Origin: an uncultured Anaerolineae bacterium
Lineage (GTDB): Bacteria > Chloroflexota > Anaerolineae > Aggregatilineales > Phototrophicaceae
Assembly (NCBI GenBank): GCA_938022205.1
Contig: CALIEB010000026.1
Span: 62,001-126,000 of the forward strand
Reading direction: 5' to 3'
DNA: 64,000 nt
Translations under genes and position numbers: made by a program
Notes under the pieces: generated by a model
What the model was told of the DNA's origin: nothing
What the model saw: the letters and a program-made list of their open reading frames with translations, nothing else
The model's database searches: none
Part shown: piece after piece, positions 1 to 9,942 of the stretch
Layout of the letters: the number at the start of each line of letters is the position of its first letter
How positions within the stretch are numbered: the stretch's first letter is position 1

Positions 1-212
1 GGTAAAGCGTGAGGTGTGACGCAATCGCCGAATGAGCGGCTTAGAACGCTGTGAGTCATGTTCCTCATGGGGGCAAATGTGAGAAACGGGTATAATCTGC
101 AAATTAGGAACAGGAACATGGTGTGGGGTGGTCATAAGTTTATTCGCCTTCTGTGCAATATGCCCGTCATAAACGCTACCTTTATTATACAGGATGCTCA
201 AAAGGATTCACA

Positions 213-731
213 ATGGGTGCAGAACAACAGGGTGCGAGCGCGACGGCTGGTCGTTGGCTGGTCATTCCGCGCACGCTAAGTTTTGTGTTTTACGAGGACG
301 AGGTGTTGTTGATGAAGCGTGCTGGGCATAAAAGGGTTTTTCCTAATCAATATAACGGCTTAGGCGGTCATATTGAGGCGGATGAAGACCCTTACAGCGG
401 CGCGCTGCGCGAAATACGCGAGGAGAGCGGCTTGACCGTTGCGCATGCGCAGTTATGCGGGGTTCATCACATTAACACAGGCGGGCAAGTGGGTATTATG
501 TTGTTTGTGTTCGCAGCGGACGCGCCCAGTCGTGACGTGATAGCAGACGAGCGCGAAGGCACGCTGCATTGGGTACGTCTCGACCAGTTGGCGAATTATG
601 ACCTTGTGGAAGATTTGCCGACAGTGCTGCCACGTGTGGCGGCGATGCGCCATCGCGCTCTCGCGCCTTATCATGCGTTTGTTTCCTACGATGCGCATGA
701 CCAAATTCAGATACGCTACGCAACAGAATAG
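213..731 (+). CDS. NUDIX hydrolase (8-oxo-dGTP diphosphatase-like)
   Basis: Nudix box GGHIEADEDPYSGALREIREESGL. Start moved from 153 to ATG 213, which is preceded by AAAGGA. Confidence 0.9.
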   Translation: MGAEQQGASATAGRWLVIPRTLSFVFYEDEVLLMKRAGHKRVFPNQYNGLGGHIEADEDPYSGALREIREESGLTVAHAQLCGVHHINTGGQVGIMLFVFAADAPSRDVIADEREGTLHWVRLDQLANYDLVEDLPTVLPRVAAMRHRALAPYHAFVSYDAHDQIQIRYATE

Positions 732-737
732 CCGTGC

Positions 738-1076
738 GTGTGTTGTATTGTTCATGAAGGGGACATGACCATGACTTTGGAAAACCTGTTGAGTGGCGAA
801 AACCTGACACTACTGCTATTGGCGGCAGGGTGTTGTGTTTTAGGCGTGGTTGTTTTTTTCGTCATGCAGTTTGTTGGCGGCATTTTGGACGTGGTGAGCG
901 GGGTACTTGGGCTTATCACCGGCGTGATAGGCGGCGGACCGGTGGCATGGTGCGGGTGTTTGCTCGCTATGGGGGGGCTTTGTGCCTGTGCGCTTATGGT
1001 GTATGTTCAGCTCAGCGTTTTACCTAACTGTGGTGGGGCTAATGCGATCAACTTATGCCGCTTGTTCGGCTACTAG
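738..1076 (+). CDS. Small glycine-rich membrane protein of unknown function
   Basis: 112-aa ORF with two or three hydrophobic segments, following the nudix gene. Confidence 0.5.
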   Translation: MCCIVHEGDMTMTLENLLSGENLTLLLLAAGCCVLGVVVFFVMQFVGGILDVVSGVLGLITGVIGGGPVAWCGCLLAMGGLCACALMVYVQLSVLPNCGGANAINLCRLFGY

Positions 1077-1182
1077 CCGCTAAATTGGTGTATTGCGCCG
1101 TTTTGAAAAAGTCGTTAAAATTACTTTGCTGCGCTAAATAATTTGGCGCGCGTTTGTCAACTGAATGTGAGAGGGAAAGACT

Positions 1183-2346
1183 GTGGCAGCGATAACTTCT
1201 CAACCATCTATATCCTTAAATGCCGTAGACACGACAACCAACACACTGTGGCTGCGCAACCGCAAGTGGGATTTGTTGTTCATTACGTTTAGCGTGGTGG
1301 TCGTGCCGCTTCCGTATTTGCTCTATCTAATAGGGCGTGATTGGCTGGGCATCGACGATGACGTAAGCCGCAACATCGTCAACGGCTTTGTGGCGATTGC
1401 TATTGGCGGACCGCACATGATGTCAACGTTCCTGCGCACGGGGCTGGACAACTCGTTCAAAAGCCGTTACCCCATGCTCATTCGCTCGTCGATCATCATT
1501 CCGATTATTGTCATTTCGCTGGCGTTTCTTAACTTGACGCTGCTGCTGACGGTGTTTTTCTTCTGGGCTGCGCTGCACGTGCTGCATCAGGTGACCTACA
1601 TTGTCGAGCTTTACAACCACAAAGAGCATCGTTGGGTGCGGCGCGGCAGTGCGGTGTCGCTGCAGGCGCGCTTGATTGACTACGCGGTCATTTTGACGTG
1701 CTTGTTCCCGATTGCGGCGTACAAAATTAGTCAGGGCAGCTTTGACATTGGCACGAACGACCTGACCCGCGTGATTCCCACATTCTTCCAACAAGATTGG
1801 TTTTTTATCACGCTAGCGGGTGTGTTTGGCGTGTCTTTGGTCGCTTATATCGTGAAGACCGTAAACGAATATCGCACAGGGCTGCTAAACTTGCCGAAGA
1901 CGGCGTTTATCACGCTGACCGTGTTTGTGGCGTTTCTTACGCCGCTTTTGCCCAACCTTGACGTGGCGTTTCAAGGGCTGAACACGTGGCATTCTTTCCA
2001 ATATCTGGCGATTACGTTCTACATCATCAAAATTCGCCAGATGTACGGCACGCTGAAAACAGATGCTCCGCTGGTGGCACGCTTTAGCTTGCGCGCTAAA
2101 GATAGTCGCGGGCTATATATGCTTAGTGTGTTTATGTTGGGCGGCTCGTTGCTTATCTTTATCTTGGTGTATACGCTGACGGGCATCGTCAAGCCTGACA
2201 TTGACCAATGGGCGCACTTTGACACCGCGTATTACACGTCCATTCTGTCGTTTTTGTGGATTCACTATTATCACGACCACTTCTTGTTTACCGACTTTGA
2301 GTCTTTGGACGGCGCATATAGCGGCGCGGCAAACGCGAACAGCTAG
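1183..2346 (+). CDS. Multi-pass membrane protein with histidine clusters, unknown function
   Basis: 387-aa ORF (GTG start), many TM segments, motifs ALHVLHQ, NTWHSFQY, WIHYYHDHF; followed by a terminator. Confidence 0.8.
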   Translation: MAAITSQPSISLNAVDTTTNTLWLRNRKWDLLFITFSVVVVPLPYLLYLIGRDWLGIDDDVSRNIVNGFVAIAIGGPHMMSTFLRTGLDNSFKSRYPMLIRSSIIIPIIVISLAFLNLTLLLTVFFFWAALHVLHQVTYIVELYNHKEHRWVRRGSAVSLQARLIDYAVILTCLFPIAAYKISQGSFDIGTNDLTRVIPTFFQQDWFFITLAGVFGVSLVAYIVKTVNEYRTGLLNLPKTAFITLTVFVAFLTPLLPNLDVAFQGLNTWHSFQYLAITFYIIKIRQMYGTLKTDAPLVARFSLRAKDSRGLYMLSVFMLGGSLLIFILVYTLTGIVKPDIDQWAHFDTAYYTSILSFLWIHYYHDHFLFTDFESLDGAYSGAANANS

Positions 2347-2372
2347 AACGTCATCCTAAACAGGTAGAAAAG

Positions 2373-2405
2373 GCGGTTCTGCTACTTTACAGAGCCGCTT
2401 TTTTG
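2373..2405. terminator. Rho-independent terminator-like hairpin between convergent genes
   Basis: GCGGTTCTG - loop - CAGAGCCGC followed by TTTTTT. Confidence 0.75.
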
Positions 2406-2409
2406 TTGT

Positions 2410-4755
2410 TTAGCGCACGCAAATCACTGGCACGTCATCGAGCGATTGTCCGTAGTTGCCTTTAATCGTGCGCGTGTAGCTGCCGTCGGCGGAGGTTTGA
2501 TAGGTTATCCAGCGGTATGCGCCGTGTTGATAGTCAAAACCGTCGCCTGCGTCTTCGTAGATGCGCGTTGCACCTTCACCCGCGTAAATCACGATACGCT
2601 CGATGGGCGGGTAGCTGCTGAGGTGTTGCACTAACTGGGCGATGTGCAGCACGGTGCCAGCCTTGACAAATAACGGCACGGTGTCAAGCGGCGCGTCAAC
2701 GCGGATGACTTGCCCGCCCTCGTAGCGTGCATGTGTCCAAAAATCATACCACGCGCTGCCTTTGGGCAGATAGACGCTGCGCCGCAGCGTGTGTGGCGCA
2801 AGGATAGGCGCGACAAGTATTTGCTCTCCTAGCGCGTAGCTGTCGTCAATGTCATAGACAAAGGGTGCAGGGTCGCGCTCTAAGGTAAAAATGGGACGCA
2901 AAATGGGCGTGCCGTTGAAATGACACTCGGCAAAGGCGGTGTAAAGTGCGGGCAGCAAGCGATAGCGCGTCTCGACGGCGCGACGGATGACGCTTAAATA
3001 AGGTTCGCCAAAACGCCATGCTTCTTGTGCGATGGTGTCAATTGCGCTGTGGTTGCGATAGTAGGGGAACAGCACGCACGCTTGATACCAGCGCGCGAGC
3101 AGCTCGCCATTCGTGTCACGTGCAAAGCCACCAATATCAGGTCCGGTGAAGGATTGCCCAGAAAGCCCCATGTTGAGGTTCATGGCAATGGCAAGGCGCA
3201 TGTTGTCCCATGTGGCGGTGTTGTCACCTGTCCAAGAGGAGGCGTGACGCTGTGTGCCGGCATAACCCGAGCGTGTGAAGTTAAACGGGCGTTTTTGCGG
3301 AGCGTGCGCTCTAAGGGCTTCGTAGGAGGCTTGTGCCATCAAATGCCCGTAGACATTGTGCAGCTCGGCGTGTGTGCCGCCTATACCTTCTTTGGCATGC
3401 TGCACGTAGTCTGGCGGGGACATTGCGCCGTCTTCGCTAAAATAAAGTGGTTCGTTCATGTCGTTCCACACGCCATCAACGCCTGTTTCAAGCAGCGGCT
3501 TGAGCTGTGCTTGCCACCACGTGCGCGCTTTAGGATTGGTGAAATCGGGGTGGTGGCAAAGTCCGGGCCACACGACACCTTCCACAGGTTTTTGGTCAGG
3601 CATGGTCATGAAGATACCTGCCTGAATGCCGTCTTGGTAGGCGGGATATTCAGGGTCGACCTTAACGCCAGGGTCTAAGATAACGACAAGGTGCAGGTTT
3701 TGCGCGTGCAGCGCGTCGACTAAGCCTTTGAGGTCAGGGAAGGCGGTTTTGTCCCACGTAAAGACGCGAAAGCCGTCCATGTAATGAATGTCGAGATAGA
3801 GCGCATCACAAGGCAGCTTATGGTCACGCATTTGCTCGGCGATTGCTAACACTTCTGCTTGCGTGAAGTAGCTGTAGCGAGCTTGATGATGTCCAAGCGT
3901 CCAAAGCGGCGGCAGCGGCATTCTGCCCGTGAGCGCGGTAAAGTGGGCGACGACTGCAGCAGGGGCATCATCAAGCATCAGATAGTAGGACACATCACCG
4001 CCTTCAAATTGCCAGCGTAGGGCATCAGTGTGTGTGCTGCCGATGTCGATAGTGCCGCGATGGGTGTTGTCAAAGAACACGCCGACACAACTTTCAGGCG
4101 TAACCCATAGCGCAAATGGTACACAGTAGTTAATTGGCTCAAAACCGCGTTGATAAGAACCTGCGTCGGTGTTCCAAAGTGTGAGGGCGCGACCGCGTAG
4201 GTTCAAGTCGAACGTGCGCTCACCTGTGCCGTAGACGGCGGCTTGTGTGGGTAGGTGGCTGGTAAGGGCGACATGCGGCGTGTCAGCGCGCTGGATGCCT
4301 TCGCGCTCTTGATAGACCACGCGCTCATTGTGTGCGATGGTGAGATTGGCGGGCGCAAGCGTCAGCGTGAGCGTGTACGCGCCGAACGTGGCTTGGAGTG
4401 TTTGGTCATTGTGAGTTGCAAGCATAAGCTGTATGGAAGGCTGCACATCAGGCAGCACGGCATAAGAAAAAGCAGGCGTGTCATTCGGCACTAATCGTAC
4501 GTGTAGGCAGTTTGCGTGAATGGCTGTGATGGTCAAGGTATGCTCACCGTCACGCAGGCTGAGGCTGTGTGGGGTTGTTTGCAGCGTGCTTGCGTCCAGT
4601 GCTAGCGTATGCCATGCTTTGGGTATTGGCTTAGGCTTGCCATAAAGGGCATCGTAAGCCGCAAACGTCGCTGAGGCGGCTTTGATAGGATCGCCAAAAC
4701 TTTTTTGCCAGAAATCTGGGGCAAGTTCAGGACGCTCTGGGTTGGTATCGTTCAT
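2410..4755 (-). CDS. Alpha-glucosidase, glycoside hydrolase family 31
   Basis: GH31 motifs: LYLDIHYMDGFRVFTWD, GVDGVWNDMNEP, FTRSGYAGTQRHASSWTGDN. Confidence 0.95.
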   Translation of the reverse strand: MNDTNPERPELAPDFWQKSFGDPIKAASATFAAYDALYGKPKPIPKAWHTLALDASTLQTTPHSLSLRDGEHTLTITAIHANCLHVRLVPNDTPAFSYAVLPDVQPSIQLMLATHNDQTLQATFGAYTLTLTLAPANLTIAHNERVVYQEREGIQRADTPHVALTSHLPTQAAVYGTGERTFDLNLRGRALTLWNTDAGSYQRGFEPINYCVPFALWVTPESCVGVFFDNTHRGTIDIGSTHTDALRWQFEGGDVSYYLMLDDAPAAVVAHFTALTGRMPLPPLWTLGHHQARYSYFTQAEVLAIAEQMRDHKLPCDALYLDIHYMDGFRVFTWDKTAFPDLKGLVDALHAQNLHLVVILDPGVKVDPEYPAYQDGIQAGIFMTMPDQKPVEGVVWPGLCHHPDFTNPKARTWWQAQLKPLLETGVDGVWNDMNEPLYFSEDGAMSPPDYVQHAKEGIGGTHAELHNVYGHLMAQASYEALRAHAPQKRPFNFTRSGYAGTQRHASSWTGDNTATWDNMRLAIAMNLNMGLSGQSFTGPDIGGFARDTNGELLARWYQACVLFPYYRNHSAIDTIAQEAWRFGEPYLSVIRRAVETRYRLLPALYTAFAECHFNGTPILRPIFTLERDPAPFVYDIDDSYALGEQILVAPILAPHTLRRSVYLPKGSAWYDFWTHARYEGGQVIRVDAPLDTVPLFVKAGTVLHIAQLVQHLSSYPPIERIVIYAGEGATRIYEDAGDGFDYQHGAYRWITYQTSADGSYTRTIKGNYGQSLDDVPVICVR

Positions 4756-4771
4756 GAAAAAGCCTTATCTG

Positions 4772-6025
4772 TTAGGGAAAACTTTGCTGCGTCCACGGGA
4801 TTGGGTCGACGGCAACGCCATTTACCCACACTTCCCAGTGTAGATGTGGACCGGTGGCGCGTCCTGTTGCGCCGGAAGTGCCAATGACTTGCCCGTTTGT
4901 TACTTCTTGCCCTAAAGTCACGTTGATAGCGTTGAGATGCGCGTAAAGCGTGTAAATGCCTTGACCATGATAGAGCATCACGGTGTTGCCGCGAATGTTG
5001 AGCAGGTCAGCCATGACGACGCGCCCGTTGGCTGCGGCGAAAACGGGCGTATTGGGCGGGCTGGCGAAGTCTGCACCGTTATGCACGCGGTTGAGTGCAC
5101 CGCCATTGTATGAACGGCGTGTGCCAAAAGGCGCGTTCATGGGCGCGGCGGCCGGTAGGCTGAGCGTGCCTTCAAAAAAACGCTCGCTAGTGAAGCGGCT
5201 GGCAAGCTGGGCAATTGTGCTTAGCTCAAATTCTTCGACTGCAGGCGCAAGAAGAGCTTGTTGTTCAGCGGTAATGTTGATGTTGCTTGCGGCGTAGTTA
5301 CCGCTCATTACGGTAATCGGGATGCTTACGCGCAGCGGTGGCTGGTTGGCTTGCGCGATGGTGAACTGAGCATTGTAAGTGGCAGGCTCGGTGAACAGTG
5401 GCACGCCGACGATGCTGGCGTGTCGCGTGCCGTCAGCGTTAGCGATGATATTGAGCGGCTTGCCAAGAAATTCGCCGCTTACCGTGACAGCGGCTTGTGT
5501 CTCAAGGGTGATGCTGCCTGTTGCGCCTTCGGTGAAGACCGACGGCTTGAGCAGAACATTGCTAATCGGCGCGGGGTAGGGCGCGCTCTGTGTGGCTTGT
5601 GTGGCAGGGATGATAAGCCGTTGTCCCACGAAAATGAGTGTAGGGTCAGCTAGGCTATTGATTTCGGCGAGCGTGGCAACTGTGCTGCCGTAACGCAGCG
5701 CAATGCGAAACAGGGTTTCGCTTGGCTGAACGACGTGGATGGTTTCCGACGTTTGTGGCAGTACCGTGATGGTGGCTGTGCTTTCAGCATTTGGCACAAG
5801 CAACCGCTGACCCACAAAGAGGCTGTTAGGGTTGCTCAAGCCATTCAACGCAGCGATAGCGTCAATCGTCGTGTTGAACTGACGGGCAATGTGATAGAGT
5901 GTGTCGCCGCGCTGTACCACGTGGATGGTGATTTCTTGCGGGCTTGGCGTGCTGTCTTGGGCGCGTGTGGTCATTATGACAGCACACACGCCCATCAAGA
6001 CGAGCAGACTAAAGCGGTTAAACAC
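4772..6025 (-). CDS. LysM repeat protein with M23 peptidase domain
   Basis: Two LysM repeats (IHVVQRGDTLYHIARQFNTTIDAIAALNGL...); M23 motifs HNGADF, YAHL, GPHLHWEVWVNG; N-terminal hydrophobic segment. Confidence 0.92.
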   Translation of the reverse strand: MFNRFSLLVLMGVCAVIMTTRAQDSTPSPQEITIHVVQRGDTLYHIARQFNTTIDAIAALNGLSNPNSLFVGQRLLVPNAESTATITVLPQTSETIHVVQPSETLFRIALRYGSTVATLAEINSLADPTLIFVGQRLIIPATQATQSAPYPAPISNVLLKPSVFTEGATGSITLETQAAVTVSGEFLGKPLNIIANADGTRHASIVGVPLFTEPATYNAQFTIAQANQPPLRVSIPITVMSGNYAASNINITAEQQALLAPAVEEFELSTIAQLASRFTSERFFEGTLSLPAAAPMNAPFGTRRSYNGGALNRVHNGADFASPPNTPVFAAANGRVVMADLLNIRGNTVMLYHGQGIYTLYAHLNAINVTLGQEVTNGQVIGTSGATGRATGPHLHWEVWVNGVAVDPIPWTQQSFP

Positions 6026-6026
6026 G

Positions 6027-6404
6027 TTACTTTGCTACCTCATCAAAATTGAGTTGGTCGCCAACGCTCACTTGGTCAAAGATAAGCGTGTTGGCTTCGA
6101 TGTAATACTGTGCTTTGTGGGCTGGGGCATAAGCTGGTCGCCAGCGTTTGGCGATTTTTTTGTCGACAACCACACAGTGCTTGTCAAGCCAGATGACGGC
6201 GATGTCAAACGCCATGAAGAACATGTGAATGGTGGTGGCGGCAATGCTTTCGTTGCCGCGCACAAAGATAAGCCCTTCATCGTTGGGCAAGTGCGAGACA
6301 AACTGCAATCCTTTGAAATGACACCACGACGAAGCACACCATTTGGCGCGATTGAGCAGTACTTGCCCCGTCGTGATATTTTTGAGGACACGATAGGCAC
6401 TCAT
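6027..6404 (-). CDS. DUF192 family protein
   Basis: KWCASSWCHFKGLQF...IHMFFMAFDIAVIWLDK...AYYIEAN pattern typical of DUF192. Confidence 0.75.
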   Translation of the reverse strand: MSAYRVLKNITTGQVLLNRAKWCASSWCHFKGLQFVSHLPNDEGLIFVRGNESIAATTIHMFFMAFDIAVIWLDKHCVVVDKKIAKRWRPAYAPAHKAQYYIEANTLIFDQVSVGDQLNFDEVAK

Positions 6405-8008
6405 TAGGGCAGCACCAGACGTTGCCCGACAAAGATGCGGTTGTAGTTGGTGATGTTGTTGCGCTGCGCGAGTGTCACAATGTTGACGTTAAAGCGCGAG
6501 GCAATGCGGAATAAGGTGTCGCCCGGCTGCACCACATAAGTAGTCGGTTGGGCGGGGGTTGGCGTGGCAGTCACGCTTGTGCCAACTGTGCTGCTCGCCG
6601 GTGCAGACGTTGGCACGAGCAGCCGCTGCCCAATAAAGATGAGATTGGGATTGGTGATGCCGTTAAGTTGGATAAGCGCGCCTGTTGTTGTGTTAAAGCG
6701 AACGGCGATGCTGAACAGTGTGTCAAAAGGTTGAACAATGTAGGGCGTTGTTCCTGTTACGACTGCGCCGCCAATGCCTAAATTGGCTGTGGCAGACGGA
6801 TTAGGTGTAGGCGACACAGGCGGCGTTGGCGAAGGCGTTTCGGTGGCGGCATTGGCAAGGCGCACCGGCACGATTAACGTTTGCCCGATAAAAATGACCG
6901 ATGTTTCGCTCAGACCGTTGGCTTGCAACACGGCTTGGGTGGTGCTGCCGTAGAGAGCAGCGATGCGGCTGACGACATCGCCACGACTGACTGTGTGAAC
7001 AATCCGACCCGGAAATTGGTCAGTAATTGGGGTTTGCCCACCAACGCTAGAGACTGCAGTGGGCGTGCTAACAATGGTGATAGGCGTGCTAGTGGGTAAC
7101 TGTCCCATGTTCTCAGGCGTTGGCGTGGGGTTTTCAGGCGTGTTTGTCGGCACTGTCGTTGCGGTGGCGGTGGCAGTTGGCGTGTTGGTAGGCAGCACTG
7201 TAGGAGGCTGAGTAGGCTCGCCGGTTGGCACACTGGTGTTGGTTGGTGCTGCTACTGTATCCGTTGCAGTAGGCTCTAGAGTATTGGTGGCGGTAGGTTG
7301 TGGCGTGTTGGTGGGGGGCGGCACGGTGGGTTGTGTTGTCGTGGCAGCTAAGACCGCGTCGTCGAGGTAAATATAGGTGTACTGTACTGGTTCGCTCACA
7401 GTGGAGCGCACAAAAACGGTCACAGTGCTTGACGCAGCGGTAGCAATCACAGAGAGCTGGCGATAGGCATCATAAGCAACGAGCGGTGGGGAATAGACGA
7501 CTGAAGCGGCGAAGGGGTCGGTGCCGCCGTTAGGGTCAATGCCTACGCGTACGCCCACACCGCCGGGGTCTTCGCTAAGGTTGGGGTTCTCGAAAGTAGT
7601 TGACCAAACGTAAGCGTAAATGCTAAAGCGCAGCTCTGTGTTAGGAGTGATACCGCTCACGCGCTGATAGATGCCGCCGTCGTGGGTTTCGAAGAAGGAA
7701 TAGTAAATTTGCGCGTCTTGTCCGCTGCGGATACGCGGCACAACGCCATTGGCACTGGCGGTGGACGCAGCGATGTACTTAGGCTGCACGTTTTGGAAGG
7801 ACGGCATAGAACCTGTGCGACTGGCGTTCCACGGTGTCCAACCAATGGCGACATTGCGCGGCTGTTCGCCTTGTAGGGTCGTGAACCCGTTCTCAAAGCC
7901 GGGGTTTGAAAGGAGATTTTGCTCTTGAGCGTAAACACTGCTAAAAGCAAAGATAGCAGCTAGTGTGAAGATAAGCCGAGCGAGAGAGCGTGAGCAAGCG
8001 GTTTTCAT
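6404..8008 (-). CDS. Secreted/anchored protein with three LysM repeats and a Thr/Pro-rich linker
   Basis: Signal-like N-terminus at the internal Met (MKTACSRSLARLIFTLAAIFAFSSVYA); three LysM repeats; PTxTPT linker. Start trimmed from 8065 to 8008, where GGAGTTTCC precedes ATG. Confidence 0.85.
   Translation of the reverse strand: MKTACSRSLARLIFTLAAIFAFSSVYAQEQNLLSNPGFENGFTTLQGEQPRNVAIGWTPWNASRTGSMPSFQNVQPKYIAASTASANGVVPRIRSGQDAQIYYSFFETHDGGIYQRVSGITPNTELRFSIYAYVWSTTFENPNLSEDPGGVGVRVGIDPNGGTDPFAASVVYSPPLVAYDAYRQLSVIATAASSTVTVFVRSTVSEPVQYTYIYLDDAVLAATTTQPTVPPPTNTPQPTATNTLEPTATDTVAAPTNTSVPTGEPTQPPTVLPTNTPTATATATTVPTNTPENPTPTPENMGQLPTSTPITIVSTPTAVSSVGGQTPITDQFPGRIVHTVSRGDVVSRIAALYGSTTQAVLQANGLSETSVIFIGQTLIVPVRLANAATETPSPTPPVSPTPNPSATANLGIGGAVVTGTTPYIVQPFDTLFSIAVRFNTTTGALIQLNGITNPNLIFIGQRLLVPTSAPASSTVGTSVTATPTPAQPTTYVVQPGDTLFRIASRFNVNIVTLAQRNNITNYNRIFVGQRLVLP
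7050..7345 (-). repeat. Low-complexity Thr/Pro-rich coding repeat
   Basis: TQPTVPPPTNTPQPTATNTLEPTATDT...PTNTPENPTPTPEN in translation; GGCGTGTTGGT-like DNA repeats. Confidence 0.8.
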
Positions 8009-8152
8009 GGAAACTCCTGAGTGCAAGGTAAGTGCTGTCACGTTTAAGTATAATGCGAAGCACAAAATTAACCAATTTTTTCCGCAGGGTTAATGCTAAA
8101 ATAGCAATCAAGTTGAAGTATAGCTGGCAAGAAAATATGTGCCAATAGGCTG

Positions 8153-9079
8153 TTGAAGGGAAATCATGTGCGTTTAGACGAGACAACGGTTAAAAGGGTT
8201 CTGGCAGAATATGACCTTAATTCCGACGAAAAAGCCTCGATTTATCCTATTATGCATGCGTTTGTCATTAACTTCTACTGCGACCGTGAGCTGCGCAAGG
8301 TGTGTTTGAGCGCGACGGAGATGGGTCAAGAAACGATGCCCACAGTGGTTGAAGCAATTGACCCCATCATGGGGCTACATGACTATCAAGTTAACAACAT
8401 CGCTGGAGACTTGAACTTGCCTTTTATGCTCTGGAGTGCTTTTCGTCAGGTTATCCAGCGTATATATCGTTGTTTTGTCGCAATAGAGGCGGAAGAAATG
8501 GCAATTGCGCCGCTGGTGATGCGCGCAGATGAGCGGTTTTACGTGCAGCGTGCAGAAGTTATGATTGACGATGATGCGCTGACCGCTGACGTGCGCGTGC
8601 GTCACGAGTTTGGTACAAAGAAAACAAAGATAGAGAGTTTGAGCTATATTGAGCTGCAAGGGCAAGTGGCTTTCGTTGGTAACGGAGCAGGGCTGCTCAT
8701 GGCGAGCATGGACGCGCTGCGTTATCACAGCGAAAATAAGGTGCGCCCTTCGTGTTTTTTGCAGCTTAGCCATGATGTTGACGAGCGTGTGTTGAACGAT
8801 GCGTTTGAACTGCTCAGCACAGTGAAGGCGTTCGACAGTGTTTTCTTGGTGGTTCACAGCACGCGTGTTCCCTGTGATGCCTTGGCGCGGCATGTGCTGC
8901 AATTTTACAGCAAGTATGCGTTTCGCTTGCCGCTGTATGTGCGTCTTGAGGGTGTTTATGCAGACGAGGCGTACCAACTGTTACGACAAGCCAATCATCC
9001 TAATGTGCGTGCCTATCGTACAGTGTTAGAGGCTGTCGAGGCAATAACGAGGCTTTATATGGGTGAGGATGCTCGATGA
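8153..9079 (+). CDS. Succinyl-CoA synthetase beta (SucC)-like protein lacking the N-terminal ATP-grasp part
   Basis: Motif order VEAIDPIMGLHDYQ, EAEEMAIAPLVM, SYIELQGQVAFVGNGAGLLMASMDALRYH, LPLYVRLEG parallels the SucC C-terminal two thirds; TTG start; 4-bp ATGA overlap with the next gene. Confidence 0.7.
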   Translation: MKGNHVRLDETTVKRVLAEYDLNSDEKASIYPIMHAFVINFYCDRELRKVCLSATEMGQETMPTVVEAIDPIMGLHDYQVNNIAGDLNLPFMLWSAFRQVIQRIYRCFVAIEAEEMAIAPLVMRADERFYVQRAEVMIDDDALTADVRVRHEFGTKKTKIESLSYIELQGQVAFVGNGAGLLMASMDALRYHSENKVRPSCFLQLSHDVDERVLNDAFELLSTVKAFDSVFLVVHSTRVPCDALARHVLQFYSKYAFRLPLYVRLEGVYADEAYQLLRQANHPNVRAYRTVLEAVEAITRLYMGEDAR

Positions 9080-9942
9080 GTATGTTGTTTGACAGTGGTG
9101 ATGTGTTCATTATTCAGGGCATGACGGGCAACATGGGACGGCACTGCCTGCGCGAGATGAGTGCATGTGGCACGATGGTTGGGGCAGGGGTTGTGCCGGG
9201 TAAGGGCGGAGAATGGTTGGACGGAAAAGCGATTTTTGACACGGTTCAGCGCGCTGTTGACGCTACAGGCGCAACGGCGGCTTTAGTGTGTGTGCCGTCG
9301 TATGCGGCTGCGGATGCTATGATAGAGAGCATTAACGCGGGGATAAAGAAGCTGGTGTGCGTGACGGAGCGACTGCCTTTGCACGATGCGATGCGTGTTA
9401 TTCACTACGCGCGTTGGAACGGGGTGACTTTGCTGGGACCTAGTTCTGCGGGTATACAAATTCCGGGACACATTTCGGTAGGATTGATTCCACGTTATGT
9501 ATCAACAAAGGGCAATATTGGCATTGTTTCGAAGAGCGGCACGCTGCTGTACGATGTAGCGTACACGCTCACAAAATTAGGGTTAGGGCAGAGTGCGTTG
9601 GTGAATATTGGCAACGATGTTATGCTTGGATTGGGTTTTGTAGACATTCTTGAAATGTTCGAAAATGACCCGATGACTGAGCGGGTTGTGTTGCTTGGCG
9701 AAATAGGCGGACATGAGGAAACGCGGGCAGCGCAGTATATCCACAGCGAGATGACCAAGCCTGTGGTGGCATTCGTGACGGGTCTACAGCTGCCGCAGTT
9801 TAAGCGCATCGGGCATGGCGGTGCGTTGATTAAGACGTTTGACGAAACCGCAGAAGCGAAGACGCAAGCCTTGCTCAATGCGGGCGTGCGTGTTGCCCGC
9901 TATGTGGAGCAAATTCCTGAGCTTCTTACGCACTTGGACTAG
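9076..9942 (+). CDS. Succinyl-CoA synthetase alpha (SucD)-like CoA-binding protein
   Basis: GMTGNMGRHCLREM, LLGPSSAGIQIPG, GNIGIVSKSGTLLYD, FKRIGHGGALI. Confidence 0.85.
   Translation: MSMLFDSGDVFIIQGMTGNMGRHCLREMSACGTMVGAGVVPGKGGEWLDGKAIFDTVQRAVDATGATAALVCVPSYAAADAMIESINAGIKKLVCVTERLPLHDAMRVIHYARWNGVTLLGPSSAGIQIPGHISVGLIPRYVSTKGNIGIVSKSGTLLYDVAYTLTKLGLGQSALVNIGNDVMLGLGFVDILEMFENDPMTERVVLLGEIGGHEETRAAQYIHSEMTKPVVAFVTGLQLPQFKRIGHGGALIKTFDETAEAKTQALLNAGVRVARYVEQIPELLTHLD

Noticed and set aside
3025-3678. 217-aa ORF opposite GH31
   Set aside because: Shadow frame on the strand opposite a clear GH31 gene; no recognisable domain.
7050-7345. Possible CRISPR-like or tandem non-coding repeat
   Set aside because: The repetitive DNA is explained by a Thr/Pro-rich coding linker; no regular repeat-spacer spacing.
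8375-8977. 200-aa ORF opposite the SucC-like gene
   Set aside because: Composition typical of an antisense frame; the sense frame carries clear SucC motifs.
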